The translations under genes and the position numbers were made by a program. Positions 1-7,014 of a stretch of DNA of 13,302 bases are shown piece by piece (position 1 is the first letter of the stretch; the number at the start of each line of letters is the position of its first letter). The notes below the pieces were generated by a model, which was given only the letters and a program-made list of their open reading frames with translations, ran no database searches and was not told the origin of the DNA. Source of the stretch: Oscillospiraceae bacterium (GTDB taxonomy: Bacteria > Bacillota > Clostridia > Oscillospirales > Oscillospiraceae); assembly GCA_024404215.1 (NCBI GenBank), contig JAKSQI010000029.1, positions 1 to 13,302 on the forward strand, read 5' to 3'.

Positions 1-27
1 TAATATTTAAACTTTTTATAAAGGAAG

Positions 28-45
28 TAGTATCTAAAGATACTA
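28..45 (+). promoter_or_regulatory. Perfect 7-bp hairpin/dyad before the first small gene
   Basis: Bases 28-34 pair perfectly with 39-45 around a TAAA loop (AGTATC / GATACT core). The dyad lies 3 bases before the AAGGAGGG ribosome binding site (49-56). It could be an operator or an mRNA structure near the translation start. A TATAAA at 17-22 might be a -10 box, but the -35 region is mostly outside the window, so this gene may have its own promoter or be the last gene of an upstream operon. Confidence 0.35.
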
Positions 46-62
46 TACAAGGAGGGATTAGT

Positions 63-263
63 GTGGAAATGCATAAGGTTGAGTACATCATGCAGCTGAC
101 AGGCAGCAAGCTCTTTGATATCGTGATGTATAACACAGCCCAAAAGCTGTGTGAGGAATTCCCCGGACTTCAGGTTACCTATCCTGATGACAAGCATATT
201 GAAATCTCCGGCGAACTCAATGACTTCTGGTACGCCAAGTATCAGGAAAAGATGTTCAATTGA
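63..263 (+). CDS. Small 66-aa protein of unknown function
   Basis: The GTG start at 63 is preceded at good spacing by AAGGAGGG (49-56), one of the strongest ribosome binding sites in the window, so the gene is very probably translated. The product is 66 residues, soluble, slightly acidic and rich in aromatic residues (a YAKYQEKMF-like C-terminus). It has a single cysteine, and no signal peptide or membrane segment. It does not match the cysteine-rich small subunits of arylacetate decarboxylases. I do not recognise the family. The gene ends in a terminator at 274-303, so it is not cotranscribed with the glycyl radical enzyme downstream. It may be the final gene of an operon that starts left of the window. 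Confidence 0.7.
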   Translation: MEMHKVEYIMQLTGSKLFDIVMYNTAQKLCEEFPGLQVTYPDDKHIEISGELNDFWYAKYQEKMFN

Positions 264-273
264 TCTGACAACT

Positions 274-303
274 GCCCGGCAGACGAGAGTCTGTCGGGCT
301 TTT
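274..303 (+). terminator. Rho-independent terminator after the 66-aa gene
   Basis: An 11-bp stem (274-284 with 289-299, one G-T wobble) closes a GAGA loop and is followed by TTTT and then CTTT. It starts 10 bases after the stop codon. Confidence 0.93.
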
Positions 304-380
304 CTTTGTCTGCTTTTTGGGGAATTGCGTTAATCTCTGCATGAAATCATAGCAAGCTTGAATCAACTCTTTTCCATGGC

Positions 381-391
381 TGTGCTATACT
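381..391 (+). promoter_or_regulatory. Extended -10 promoter of the glycyl radical enzyme gene
   Basis: TGTGCTATACT holds a TG-N extended -10 (TG at 383-384) directly before TATACT (386-391). The nearest -35-like hexamer, TTGAAT at 358-363, is 22 bp away and so too far. At normal spacing there is no good -35, which fits an extended -10 or an activator-dependent promoter. The leader would be about 30 nt. Confidence 0.55.
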
Positions 392-428
392 GTAAATGTC
401 AAAGAATACTATAAAGGAGGCAACCCTT

Positions 429-2882
429 ATGTCTTATACATTAAGCCCTGTCACCGACCGCGTGAAGCGCATCCGCGAACAATACCGCACAGTGCAGCCG
501 GAAATCTGCCTGGCACGGTATCGCATCATTACCGAGTTTTATACCGCTCACCCCGAGCTCTCCGGCATCCTGCGCCGTGCCAGAGCCTTTGAGGCTATCT
601 GTGAGAAAATTCCTGTCCGCATTGGGGAAGACGAGGTCATTGTAGGCGCTCAGTCTGCCAAGTTCCGTGCAGCTGCCCTTTATCCTGAAAACAGCTGCAC
701 CTTCCTGAAGGAAGAAGTCGGCAGCGGCTTTATTTCCACCCGTGACATTGACCCTTACATCATTTCTCCTGAGGACAAGGAGTATTTGATGAGCACCATC
801 GATTACTGGATGGGTGAGTGCAACTGGGCAAAAACCGAGGCCTACTATGTAGACGAGTTTGAACCCCATGATTTTGGCGGTATCACCATGCTGGGCAAGA
901 TGACCATCAGTGACACCCCGGTTGGCCATTTTGTTACCGGCTATGATAAGGCTATTCGTGTTGGCTTTAAAGCCATTCAGGAGGAGGCACGAGCCAAGCG
1001 TAAGGAAATTCTGGAAGCGGGCATGCCCGGCAATACCTGTGAGCAGTACAATTTCTACCGTGCGGTGGATATTGTTACCGGTGCCATGATTCGCCTGACC
1101 AAGCGTTATGCTGCCGTAGCAGCAGAGATGGCTGCGGTAGAGAAAAAGCCGGAGCGCAAGGCAGAGCTGGAAAAGATGGCCGAGGTCTTGAACTGGACCA
1201 TGGAAAACCCTGCCCGCAACTATCATGAAGCCCTGCAGTGCCTTTACATGTCCCAGACCTGCCTCTGCCTGGATGCCAACATGCACGGTATCAGTCTGGG
1301 CCGTGTGGACCAGTATTTGGGTGATTTCTGTGAGCGGGATGTGGCCAACGGCACCATTACCAAGGAATATGCCCAGGAGCTGCTGGACCTCTTCTACCTG
1401 AAGGTGGCCGAAATGAATAAGCCCTGGAGCTATGGTGCTACCCAGTCCAACCCGGGCTATACCTCCGGCCAGATGGTTTCTCTGGGTGGTGTGGATAAGG
1501 ACGGCAACGATGCTTCCAATATGGTTACCTACATGATGCTGCAGTCCATGGCCCGTCTGGTTCTCCATGATCCTCCCCACTCGCTCCGCGTTCATAAGAA
1601 TACCCCTGCTTCCCTCTGGGAGGCTGCCATTGAAACCACCAAAATCTGCGGTGGTGTTCCCACCTTTGAAAACGACGAGGTCATTATTCCTGCCTTGATG
1701 GCTCGTGGTCATAGTCTGGAAAGTGCCCGCAACTACAGCCCCATCGGCTGCGTTGAGCCTGGCGGTAACGGCAATGAGTGGCCTGCCTGCGGCGGTACCG
1801 GTTCCGTTTCCTATCTGAATCTGGTAAATGGTATCTGGCTGGGTATTAACGATGGCTACCTGCCCATTCCCCTTATGTTTGGCGCCCCCAAGGACAGCTC
1901 CGATAAACCGAAGGAGGTTAAAAACCGCGTGGGCCTTTCTACCGGTTACCTTTATGAGATGGAAACCTTTGAAGAGGTTCTGGAAGCTTATAAGAAGCAG
2001 ATTGAGTTCTTTACCCGCTGGCATGCCATGCAGATTAACAACTTTGAGTATGTGGCCCGCGAGCAGCTGCCTCTGCCGGTTGTATCCTGTACCATGAAGG
2101 GCTGCATGGAATCCGGTAAGGATGTTATGTACGGCGGTGCTGAGTACAACTCCTGCGGCATGGCCGGTGTTGGTATCGGTAATGTGGCCGACAGCCTCTA
2201 CATGCTGAAGCATCTCTGCTATGATACCAAGCAGGTGTCCACAAGAGAGATGTACGATGCCCTGATGAACGACTGGAAGGGCTATGAAGACCTGCAGCGC
2301 CGCATTCAAAATGAGTGCAAGCATTACGGCAATGGTGAGGCCGAGGTTGACTACTGGGCCGGCTGGGCTGCTGATGTTTTTGCCGACTGCTGCAACAGCT
2401 GTACAGGTCCTCGCGGCCGCTATGCTGCCGGCCTTTACCCGGTAACCACCAATGTTATGTTCGGCATGATGACCGGCGCTACCCCGGACGGACGCAGTGC
2501 CGGAACACCTCTGGCAGACGGTATCTCCCCCCTGCAGTCCAGGGATAAGAACGGCCCTACCGCCGTGCTGGCCTCCGTATCCAAAATCAATCAGGTCAAG
2601 TATTCTAACGGTACTCTGCTGAACATGAAGTTCTCACCCAGCTGCCTGCAGGGTGAGGAAGGCGTTACCAAGCTGAGCCAGCTGATTGCTACCTACTTTG
2701 ACATGGGCGGCATGGAGATGCAGATTAACGTCATCTCTGCCGATACCCTAAAGAAGGCCCAGCAGAACCCCGATGAGTATAAGGATCTGGTTGTCCGTGT
2801 TGCCGGCTTCTCTGCCTATTTTGTAGAGCTTCATATTACCGGTCAGAATGACCTGATTTCCCGTACCGAATTGAGCATGTAA
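429..2882 (+). CDS. Glycyl radical enzyme, GCVEP dehydratase/lyase class, substrate unknown
   Basis: This 817-aa protein is a full-length pyruvate formate-lyase-like glycyl radical enzyme. The start at 429 follows AAAGGAGG (413-420); an in-frame ATG at 396 lies upstream of that site and is not the start. The thiyl-radical cysteine and partner glutamate are in SPIGCVEPGG (Cys441, Glu443). The glycyl radical motif VRVAGFSAYF carries Gly793, 24 residues from the C-terminus. The Cys-x-Glu pair is typical of radical dehydratases, C-N and C-S lyases and arylacetate decarboxylases, and excludes true pyruvate formate-lyase (which has Cys-Cys). The loop after the motif (GGNGNEWPACGGTG) appears to lack the Asp that glycerol dehydratase has about 14 residues after its cysteine, so glycerol or propanediol dehydratase is not assured. 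The enzyme needs a radical-SAM activase, none of which is encoded here. The gene is flanked by terminators, so it is probably monocistronic. Its strongly biased codon use suggests high expression. Confidence 0.93.
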   Translation: MSYTLSPVTDRVKRIREQYRTVQPEICLARYRIITEFYTAHPELSGILRRARAFEAICEKIPVRIGEDEVIVGAQSAKFRAAALYPENSCTFLKEEVGSGFISTRDIDPYIISPEDKEYLMSTIDYWMGECNWAKTEAYYVDEFEPHDFGGITMLGKMTISDTPVGHFVTGYDKAIRVGFKAIQEEARAKRKEILEAGMPGNTCEQYNFYRAVDIVTGAMIRLTKRYAAVAAEMAAVEKKPERKAELEKMAEVLNWTMENPARNYHEALQCLYMSQTCLCLDANMHGISLGRVDQYLGDFCERDVANGTITKEYAQELLDLFYLKVAEMNKPWSYGATQSNPGYTSGQMVSLGGVDKDGNDASNMVTYMMLQSMARLVLHDPPHSLRVHKNTPASLWEAAIETTKICGGVPTFENDEVIIPALMARGHSLESARNYSPIGCVEPGGNGNEWPACGGTGSVSYLNLVNGIWLGINDGYLPIPLMFGAPKDSSDKPKEVKNRVGLSTGYLYEMETFEEVLEAYKKQIEFFTRWHAMQINNFEYVAREQLPLPVVSCTMKGCMESGKDVMYGGAEYNSCGMAGVGIGNVADSLYMLKHLCYDTKQVSTREMYDALMNDWKGYEDLQRRIQNECKHYGNGEAEVDYWAGWAADVFADCCNSCTGPRGRYAAGLYPVTTNVMFGMMTGATPDGRSAGTPLADGISPLQSRDKNGPTAVLASVSKINQVKYSNGTLLNMKFSPSCLQGEEGVTKLSQLIATYFDMGGMEMQINVISADTLKKAQQNPDEYKDLVVRVAGFSAYFVELHITGQNDLISRTELSM

Positions 2883-2894
2883 TTGCAAACGCTG

Positions 2895-2924
2895 AAACGC
2901 CGCCCGGCAGGGCGGCGTTTTTTT
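2895..2924 (+). terminator. Rho-independent terminator of the glycyl radical enzyme gene
   Basis: A perfect 11-bp GC-rich stem (2895-2905 with 2910-2920) has a GGCA loop. The 3' arm ends in a run of seven T (2918-2924). It begins 12 bases after the stop codon. Confidence 0.95.
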
Positions 2925-3232
2925 GGAATCCTGTCAAAATGCAAGGGAGAAGGAAGAACAATGGACGTTCCCGAGAGTTAACAAGCTTAAATACTGACAA
3001 ATGCCAAAAACAAACGAGCGGCTTATTGGGCGAAAGCTTTAATAATGGGCGTAAAAGCCTTGGGGGGAAGGCCTTGCGGCCTTTCTGCGGGAGGAAGAAG
3101 CAAGGCGAAAAGCAAGAAGGGGGCTGGCTTTTTAGGGTGCTTGAAATTCATGTTTTAACAGCAAGTGTGATAAGCTTTTTTTCAGAAAAGCGGCCGGGCC
3201 GCAAATTAAATATTCTCATGGAGGTAGTCGTT
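2925..3232 (+). promoter_or_regulatory. Long intergenic leader with competing hairpins, upstream of the FucI-like gene
   Basis: This is the only stretch over 300 bases without a gene. Three overlapping pairings compete: GCCTT (3057-3061) with AAGGC (3068-3072); AAGGCC (3068-3073) with GGCCTT (3078-3083) around TTGC; and GCCTTGC (3071-3077) with GCAAGGC (3100-3106). A GC-rich hairpin (3190-3194 with 3198-3202) lies shortly before the Shine-Dalgarno GGAGG (3220-3224). Related short strings GGGCGAAAGC (3028), GGGCGTAAAAGC (3047) and GGCGAAAAGC (3104) recur. I matched no known riboswitch consensus, including the T-box GGGTGGNACCGCG. No convincing sigma-A promoter was found, although a separate promoter is expected after the strong terminator. 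The reading frame stays open from 2939, but this upstream part has no good start or protein-like composition. Confidence 0.4.
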
Positions 3233-4804
3233 ATGAGTATTACAAGAGCATTTGATGTTAAGCTGAAGGTACTTCCACTAATTGCCATGTGTGAGCACAA
3301 GTACTATTATGAAGGTCCTTGCCGCTTTGGCAGCGGAGACACCCTGCAGCCCGGTTATGACGGCATGGCAAATGCTCGCCGTAAAAAGGCAACGGTGGAC
3401 ATCCTGAATAAAATGGCAGAGGAAAATCCAAATTTTGAAATTCTGGAGGCTGCTGTTCTGCAGCGAACCGACGACTGGGACAACCATGAAGCCATGTGGG
3501 AAGCGCTGAAGCCTTCCGTGGATGCCTGCGATGTGGTTATCGGCTCTGCTTCCATTGCCTGCGATGACTTGCTGGTAGAATATGCCAGCCGTTTTACCAA
3601 ACCCTTGATTATTACGCCGGATTCCTATGCCAGCAACACTGCCATTCCTGCCGCTATTCGTGCTACTGCCCGGGCCGGCGAGGAGGATAAGCAGACTGAG
3701 GTTTATTCCATCTGGCGCTGGGACCAGCTGAAGGATATTTTGGTAACGCTGAGAGCCCGTAAGATTATGCGCAGCACCCGCATTCTTCTGGCCACCCGCT
3801 TTGCCAATCCCACCAGCTACAGCTCCATTGACAGCTTCAACAGCTTTGAAAAAATCACCAAAAAGCTGGGAGTTCGCTTCCGTTTCGAAAACATTCACGA
3901 GCTCTTTGACCAGATGACCCCTGCTGTAGAAGGCGGTAATCCCACTACGCCCGGCCGTGCTACGTTGGATTTGACCGAAGAGGATAAGGCCGAAGCCGAA
4001 CGTATGGCAGATGAGCTGGTGGCCGGTGCTGACTTTGTTGAAATTGAGCGTGACATGTTGCTCCGGAGCCTCTATGCCTATTTGACCGTGAAAAAGCACA
4101 TGGATGATAAGGATTGCTGCGGCTTTACAGCTCCCTGCCCGGATGCCTGCTCTACCCGCCGTCTCAATGAGATGAAATTCACCTTCTGTCTAACCCATTC
4201 CCTGAATATGGAGCAGGGTATTCCCTCCTGCTGTGAATTTGATGTGGACTCTGTTGTATCCATGCAGGCCCTGATGGCAGTTTCCGGCCAGTGCCCCTAT
4301 GTCGGCAATACTGAGCCACTGAACTGGTTTAATGAGCGGCCCATGGTTTTGGGTGGTACCGAGCGCTCTGCCAACGTGCTGAAGTCCAGAATCGGTGCCA
4401 ACCAGGCGGTATATTTCATGCAGCATTCCGTTGCCCATCGCCGTATTCAAAATCCCGGGAAAAACTCTAAATATGGTTTGCAGCATTTTGCCTTTGATCA
4501 GGGCTTTGGTGCTACCATCCGCTGTGACTGTGACCAGGATGAGGGACAGATTATGACTCTGTGCCGCTTCTCTCCTGACGGTGAAAAGATGTTCATCGCT
4601 AATGCAGAGGTTGTCTGCGGTGATGGCTTTGAGGTTCCCAACTGCTCTCAGATTGTGTACTTTAAGGTTAAGGATATCGATAAGTTCTTTGATACCCAGT
4701 GTGATTTCGGTAATCATCTGGTCATGGTATATGGTGATTATCATAAGGAATTGATTAATCTGGCCAAGAGCATGGATGTTGAGCCGGTTGTGCTGGAGTA
4801 CTAA
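3233..4804 (+). CDS. L-fucose/L-arabinose isomerase-like protein
   Basis: The 523-aa product resembles the FucI/AraA ketol-isomerase superfamily, whose members interconvert aldoses and ketoses with a divalent metal. The start at 3233 is set by GGAGG at 3220-3224; the open frame extends upstream to 2939 but without a usable start. The N-terminal ~180 residues read as Rossmann-like domains (DVVIGSAS..., then FTKPLIITPDS). The middle has the family hallmark GIPSCCEFDVDSVVSMQAL, where Glu335 and Asp337 correspond to the CE-x-D metal-site segment. The C-terminus has GNHLVMVYGDYHKEL (His495), like the FucI C-terminal domain. It is divergent and unusually cysteine-rich (CC at 4120 and 4229, CPDAC at 4137). 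The substrate may be a sugar, a sugar acid or something else, and isomerase activity is not proven. The 136-aa gene follows after 8 bp. With the GRE upstream this suggests an anaerobic sugar/polyol pathway, by context only. Confidence 0.7.
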   Translation: MSITRAFDVKLKVLPLIAMCEHKYYYEGPCRFGSGDTLQPGYDGMANARRKKATVDILNKMAEENPNFEILEAAVLQRTDDWDNHEAMWEALKPSVDACDVVIGSASIACDDLLVEYASRFTKPLIITPDSYASNTAIPAAIRATARAGEEDKQTEVYSIWRWDQLKDILVTLRARKIMRSTRILLATRFANPTSYSSIDSFNSFEKITKKLGVRFRFENIHELFDQMTPAVEGGNPTTPGRATLDLTEEDKAEAERMADELVAGADFVEIERDMLLRSLYAYLTVKKHMDDKDCCGFTAPCPDACSTRRLNEMKFTFCLTHSLNMEQGIPSCCEFDVDSVVSMQALMAVSGQCPYVGNTEPLNWFNERPMVLGGTERSANVLKSRIGANQAVYFMQHSVAHRRIQNPGKNSKYGLQHFAFDQGFGATIRCDCDQDEGQIMTLCRFSPDGEKMFIANAEVVCGDGFEVPNCSQIVYFKVKDIDKFFDTQCDFGNHLVMVYGDYHKELINLAKSMDVEPVVLEY

Positions 4805-4812
4805 GAGGATTT

Positions 4813-5223
4813 ATGACGGCGTCCGAGGCAAAAGCCATGATTCTGGAGTCCAAAGTTCAAGCGGCCCTGCACAGCAAGGCCATTCTGGATGCGGACGAAC
4901 TGCATTATGAGTTTTTGAAAAGGGAACTGCGGGCCTATATTCTGTGTAAGTTCCATTTAGCAGAGGCTGAGTGTACAACAGACCGCATGGACGATCTGGC
5001 CGCCCTTAGCCTGTCAAAAAGCATGAAGCTGTCGCCGGAGCTGGTTAAGGAATACGACATGGCCCGCTCCTGTGATGGTGTGACTTCCCAAACGGCCAAG
5101 ATTCTGCTGCTCTTTATGGCCATTCAAAGAGATTTGTCGCTAAAACTTCCTCCGGAAGAGACCGCAGAGGCAGAGACGTTGGAAGCTGTGTGCCAAATGG
5201 TATGGAGAGCCATGCAAGGCTAA
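4813..5223 (+). CDS. Uncharacterised 136-aa protein, downstream partner of the FucI-like gene
   Basis: The ATG at 4813 lies 8 bp after the FucI-like stop codon, with AGAGGA (4804-4809) overlapping that junction as ribosome binding site, so the two genes are very likely cotranscribed and translationally coupled. The 136-residue product looks mainly helical, with charged amphipathic stretches (residues ~1-50) and a second helical half (from ~90). It has four cysteines not arranged in any metal motif I know, and no signal peptide or membrane segment. I do not recognise the family. Its tight coupling suggests a subunit, chaperone or small regulatory partner of the isomerase-like protein, which is inference. 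No clear terminator follows it in the 177-bp gap before the regulator gene. Confidence 0.8.
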   Translation: MTASEAKAMILESKVQAALHSKAILDADELHYEFLKRELRAYILCKFHLAEAECTTDRMDDLAALSLSKSMKLSPELVKEYDMARSCDGVTSQTAKILLLFMAIQRDLSLKLPPEETAEAETLEAVCQMVWRAMQG

Positions 5224-5295
5224 TCGTCTTATCGTAGTATTATTCTAAAATTCCGAATATTCTTGCAAAAGACTAGCTGTTTCCATTCCGTTATA

Positions 5296-5337
5296 TTCCG
5301 CCGTCATTTTGTATTTTCATACGAAGTGGCGGCGGAA
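5296..5337. repeat. 19-bp near-perfect inverted repeat (hairpin) upstream of pucR-type gene
   Basis: Bases 5296-5314 pair with 5319-5337 around a TTTC loop. There are 16 Watson-Crick pairs and three G-T wobbles, and the GC-rich base is TTCCGCCG/CGGCGGAA. No T-run follows on either strand, so it is not an ordinary rho-independent terminator. It ends 3 bp before a candidate -35 box (5341). It could be an operator, an RNA processing or stability element at the 3' end of the upstream transcript, or a miniature element remnant. Confidence 0.75.
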
Positions 5338-5340
5338 GCG

Positions 5341-5369
5341 TGCACAAGAGTTTCTCGGGGACGTATAAT
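5341..5369 (+). promoter_or_regulatory. Candidate sigma-A promoter of the PucR-type regulator
   Basis: TATAAT (5364-5369) is a perfect -10 box, preceded at 17 bp by TGCACA (5341-5346, four of six matches to TTGACA). The start codon is 31 bp downstream of the -10. Confidence 0.6.
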
Positions 5370-5400
5370 CCCAATATCTTTAAAGGATCGAGGGAAAACC

Positions 5401-7014
5401 ATGGCTATTACTCTTAACATTTTATTGGAAAGCTTTCAGAATTTCCGTTACATCAATTACATTCGGCAAAACGGAAATATTACATTTTCACGGATGTCAA
5501 TTCTTACTGAGCAAACAGAGAACTGGCGGCCGGATGCTTTGTATGTGGGTATGCTTTCGACAGCTCTTCAGCAGAGCACGGAGCAGAGAAAGGGCTATTG
5601 CGTATGCCTGCGAGACCGAATTGAAGATAACCGGGAAACCGAAGAGAGCCTGCGGGGGTTGATTGTTGTCAATCAGAACATCAATATTCTGGAATTGATA
5701 GCTCATGTTCAGAATCTGTTTGTTCGCATTGGCAGCTGGCAGGAAAGTCTGCGCAGATGTGTATACGAGCATCGCTCCCTCCAAAGCATGCTGGCCTTGA
5801 GTGAGCCAATTATCGGCAATTTTATCTCCATTTCAGATTATTCCATGGCTTTGCTGGCCTATACCCGCAACATCCCTATTGATGACCCGGTAAGCGTCCG
5901 CCTGATAAAAAAGGGCTACCACCCGGTAGAGACCACCGAGCTTTTACGCAGTGTAGGCCGGGCGGATACCCGTCAGGAGCCGGACGGACTGATTATCACT
6001 ACCAACCGAGATGTGTCCCGCTATGATTTGGTCAGTCGTATTTACTATTATCACAACACCTATCATGCCCAGTGCGTCATGACGGCTAATGTCCGTTCCC
6101 TTTCTCCGGGGGTGTTGGATCTTTTCCGTATGCTCAGCGAGGAAATCAACCGTTATCTGGATGTAGCCCGCCGCCACCGTTCCGGTGTTGGCACGGAAAG
6201 CAGCTTTTTGATTGAACTGATCGAAAACAACATAACCAATGAGGATGTTCTGGCTGACCGGGCATCGGCGCTGAATCTTCCCACAGCAGGGTATTTCCGT
6301 TTGTTCTCGGTTAAGGCCGGTGTTGCAGGGGTTATGGAATCCAATCGCCTCCGGACGGACCTGGAGAATCTCTTTCCCGGCAGTATGGTTTCCATTTATC
6401 AGGAGCAGGTGCTGGTACTCTGCTTTTCCAACCGCCCGGAAATTCAGGACGCCCCGGAAGAAACCTACGAAACCCTGGAACACTACCTCAGTGAGGCGGA
6501 CGCTTGCTGCGGCGCCAGCGCTGGCTTTACCCGCATCAAGGATGTGGATGTTGCCTATCTGCAGGCTAAGGCAGCCCTGAAGGCCTGCGGCGGGGAAGGC
6601 GCTTTCCTGAGTCTGCCCTCTGAGGCTTTGGGCCATTGGCCCCATGTGTTCCCATTTGAGAGCCGGACATTGGCTATTCTAGCCTCTGAAAGAGCGGCCG
6701 AGGAAAGACTCTGGCGCGGCAACCGGGCGGTTAAGCTTTTGGAGAGACTTTACGCCTATGACAAAGCCAAGGGAGGGTCAAATGTCCGCCTGCTTTATGT
6801 TTATCTGCAGTGCGAAAGTCGTGCGGCAAAGGCGGGAGAATGCCTTTTCATGCATCGCAACAACATCCTTTACCATGTAGGCCATATTGCAGATATTTTG
6901 AAAATCAATCTGGACACTCCCGGACTGAAGCAGGAACTGCTGGATGCTTATGCCTTGCTTTTGCAGTATGGCTTTCGGGAAGGAGAGGAAGGGAACAGTC
7001 ATGTTTCAACCTGA
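5401..7014 (+). CDS. PucR/CdaR-family transcriptional regulator
   Basis: The 537-aa product is a PucR-type regulator. The C-terminus (about residues 465-530, with FMHRNNILYHVGHI around 484) is the HTH_30 domain, normally written HRNT..YR...I..LL. The preceding ~300-460 region resembles the CdaR GGDEF-like domain (YFRLFSVKAG..., then SAGFTRIKDVDVAYLQAKAAL). The N-terminal half probably senses a ligand; no transmembrane segment is seen. The start at 5401 follows the AGGATCGAGGG region (5384-5394). A longer frame opening with TTG at 5263 would run through the hairpin and the -10 box, so it is rejected. Family members usually activate nearby catabolic genes for purines, sugar acids or amino acids. 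Here the candidate targets are the FucI-like operon, the GRE and the gene's own promoter, by inference. The 3' end overlaps sufS by 14 nt. Confidence 0.85.
   Translation: MAITLNILLESFQNFRYINYIRQNGNITFSRMSILTEQTENWRPDALYVGMLSTALQQSTEQRKGYCVCLRDRIEDNRETEESLRGLIVVNQNINILELIAHVQNLFVRIGSWQESLRRCVYEHRSLQSMLALSEPIIGNFISISDYSMALLAYTRNIPIDDPVSVRLIKKGYHPVETTELLRSVGRADTRQEPDGLIITTNRDVSRYDLVSRIYYYHNTYHAQCVMTANVRSLSPGVLDLFRMLSEEINRYLDVARRHRSGVGTESSFLIELIENNITNEDVLADRASALNLPTAGYFRLFSVKAGVAGVMESNRLRTDLENLFPGSMVSIYQEQVLVLCFSNRPEIQDAPEETYETLEHYLSEADACCGASAGFTRIKDVDVAYLQAKAALKACGGEGAFLSLPSEALGHWPHVFPFESRTLAILASERAAEERLWRGNRAVKLLERLYAYDKAKGGSNVRLLYVYLQCESRAAKAGECLFMHRNNILYHVGHIADILKINLDTPGLKQELLDAYALLLQYGFREGEEGNSHVST

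Noticed and set aside
341..354. Possible cre-like catabolite repression site (TGAAATCATAGCA)
   Set aside because: It is one base short of the 14-base consensus and lacks the central CG.
396..428. Earlier in-frame ATG for the glycyl radical enzyme
   Set aside because: It precedes the AAAGGAGG site and lies 5 bases from the -10 box, so it is probably at or before the transcription start.
441..2324. 627-codon open frame on the minus strand inside the glycyl radical enzyme gene
   Set aside because: It lies wholly opposite a well-supported gene with intact catalytic motifs, and its translation has no recognisable domain. Strong codon bias in the sense gene removes stops from the antisense frame.
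3021..3113. Three GGCG(T)AAAAGC-like strings as a repeat array
   Set aside because: Copies are short, imperfect and irregularly spaced, so not a CRISPR or true tandem repeat. Mentioned only as part of the leader.
3141..3174. TTGAAA ... GATAAG as a promoter for the FucI-like gene
   Set aside because: The spacing is 22 bp and the -10 is poor; not supported as a sigma-A promoter.
2939..3232. 98-codon N-terminal extension of the FucI-like protein
   Set aside because: There is no good ribosome binding site near 2939, its composition is unlike a protein, it contains hairpins, and a strong GGAGG precedes the internal ATG at 3233.
5263..5400. 46-codon N-terminal extension of the regulator from a TTG
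   Set aside because: It would span the 19-bp hairpin and a perfect TATAAT, and has no good ribosome binding site. The ATG at 5401 fits better.
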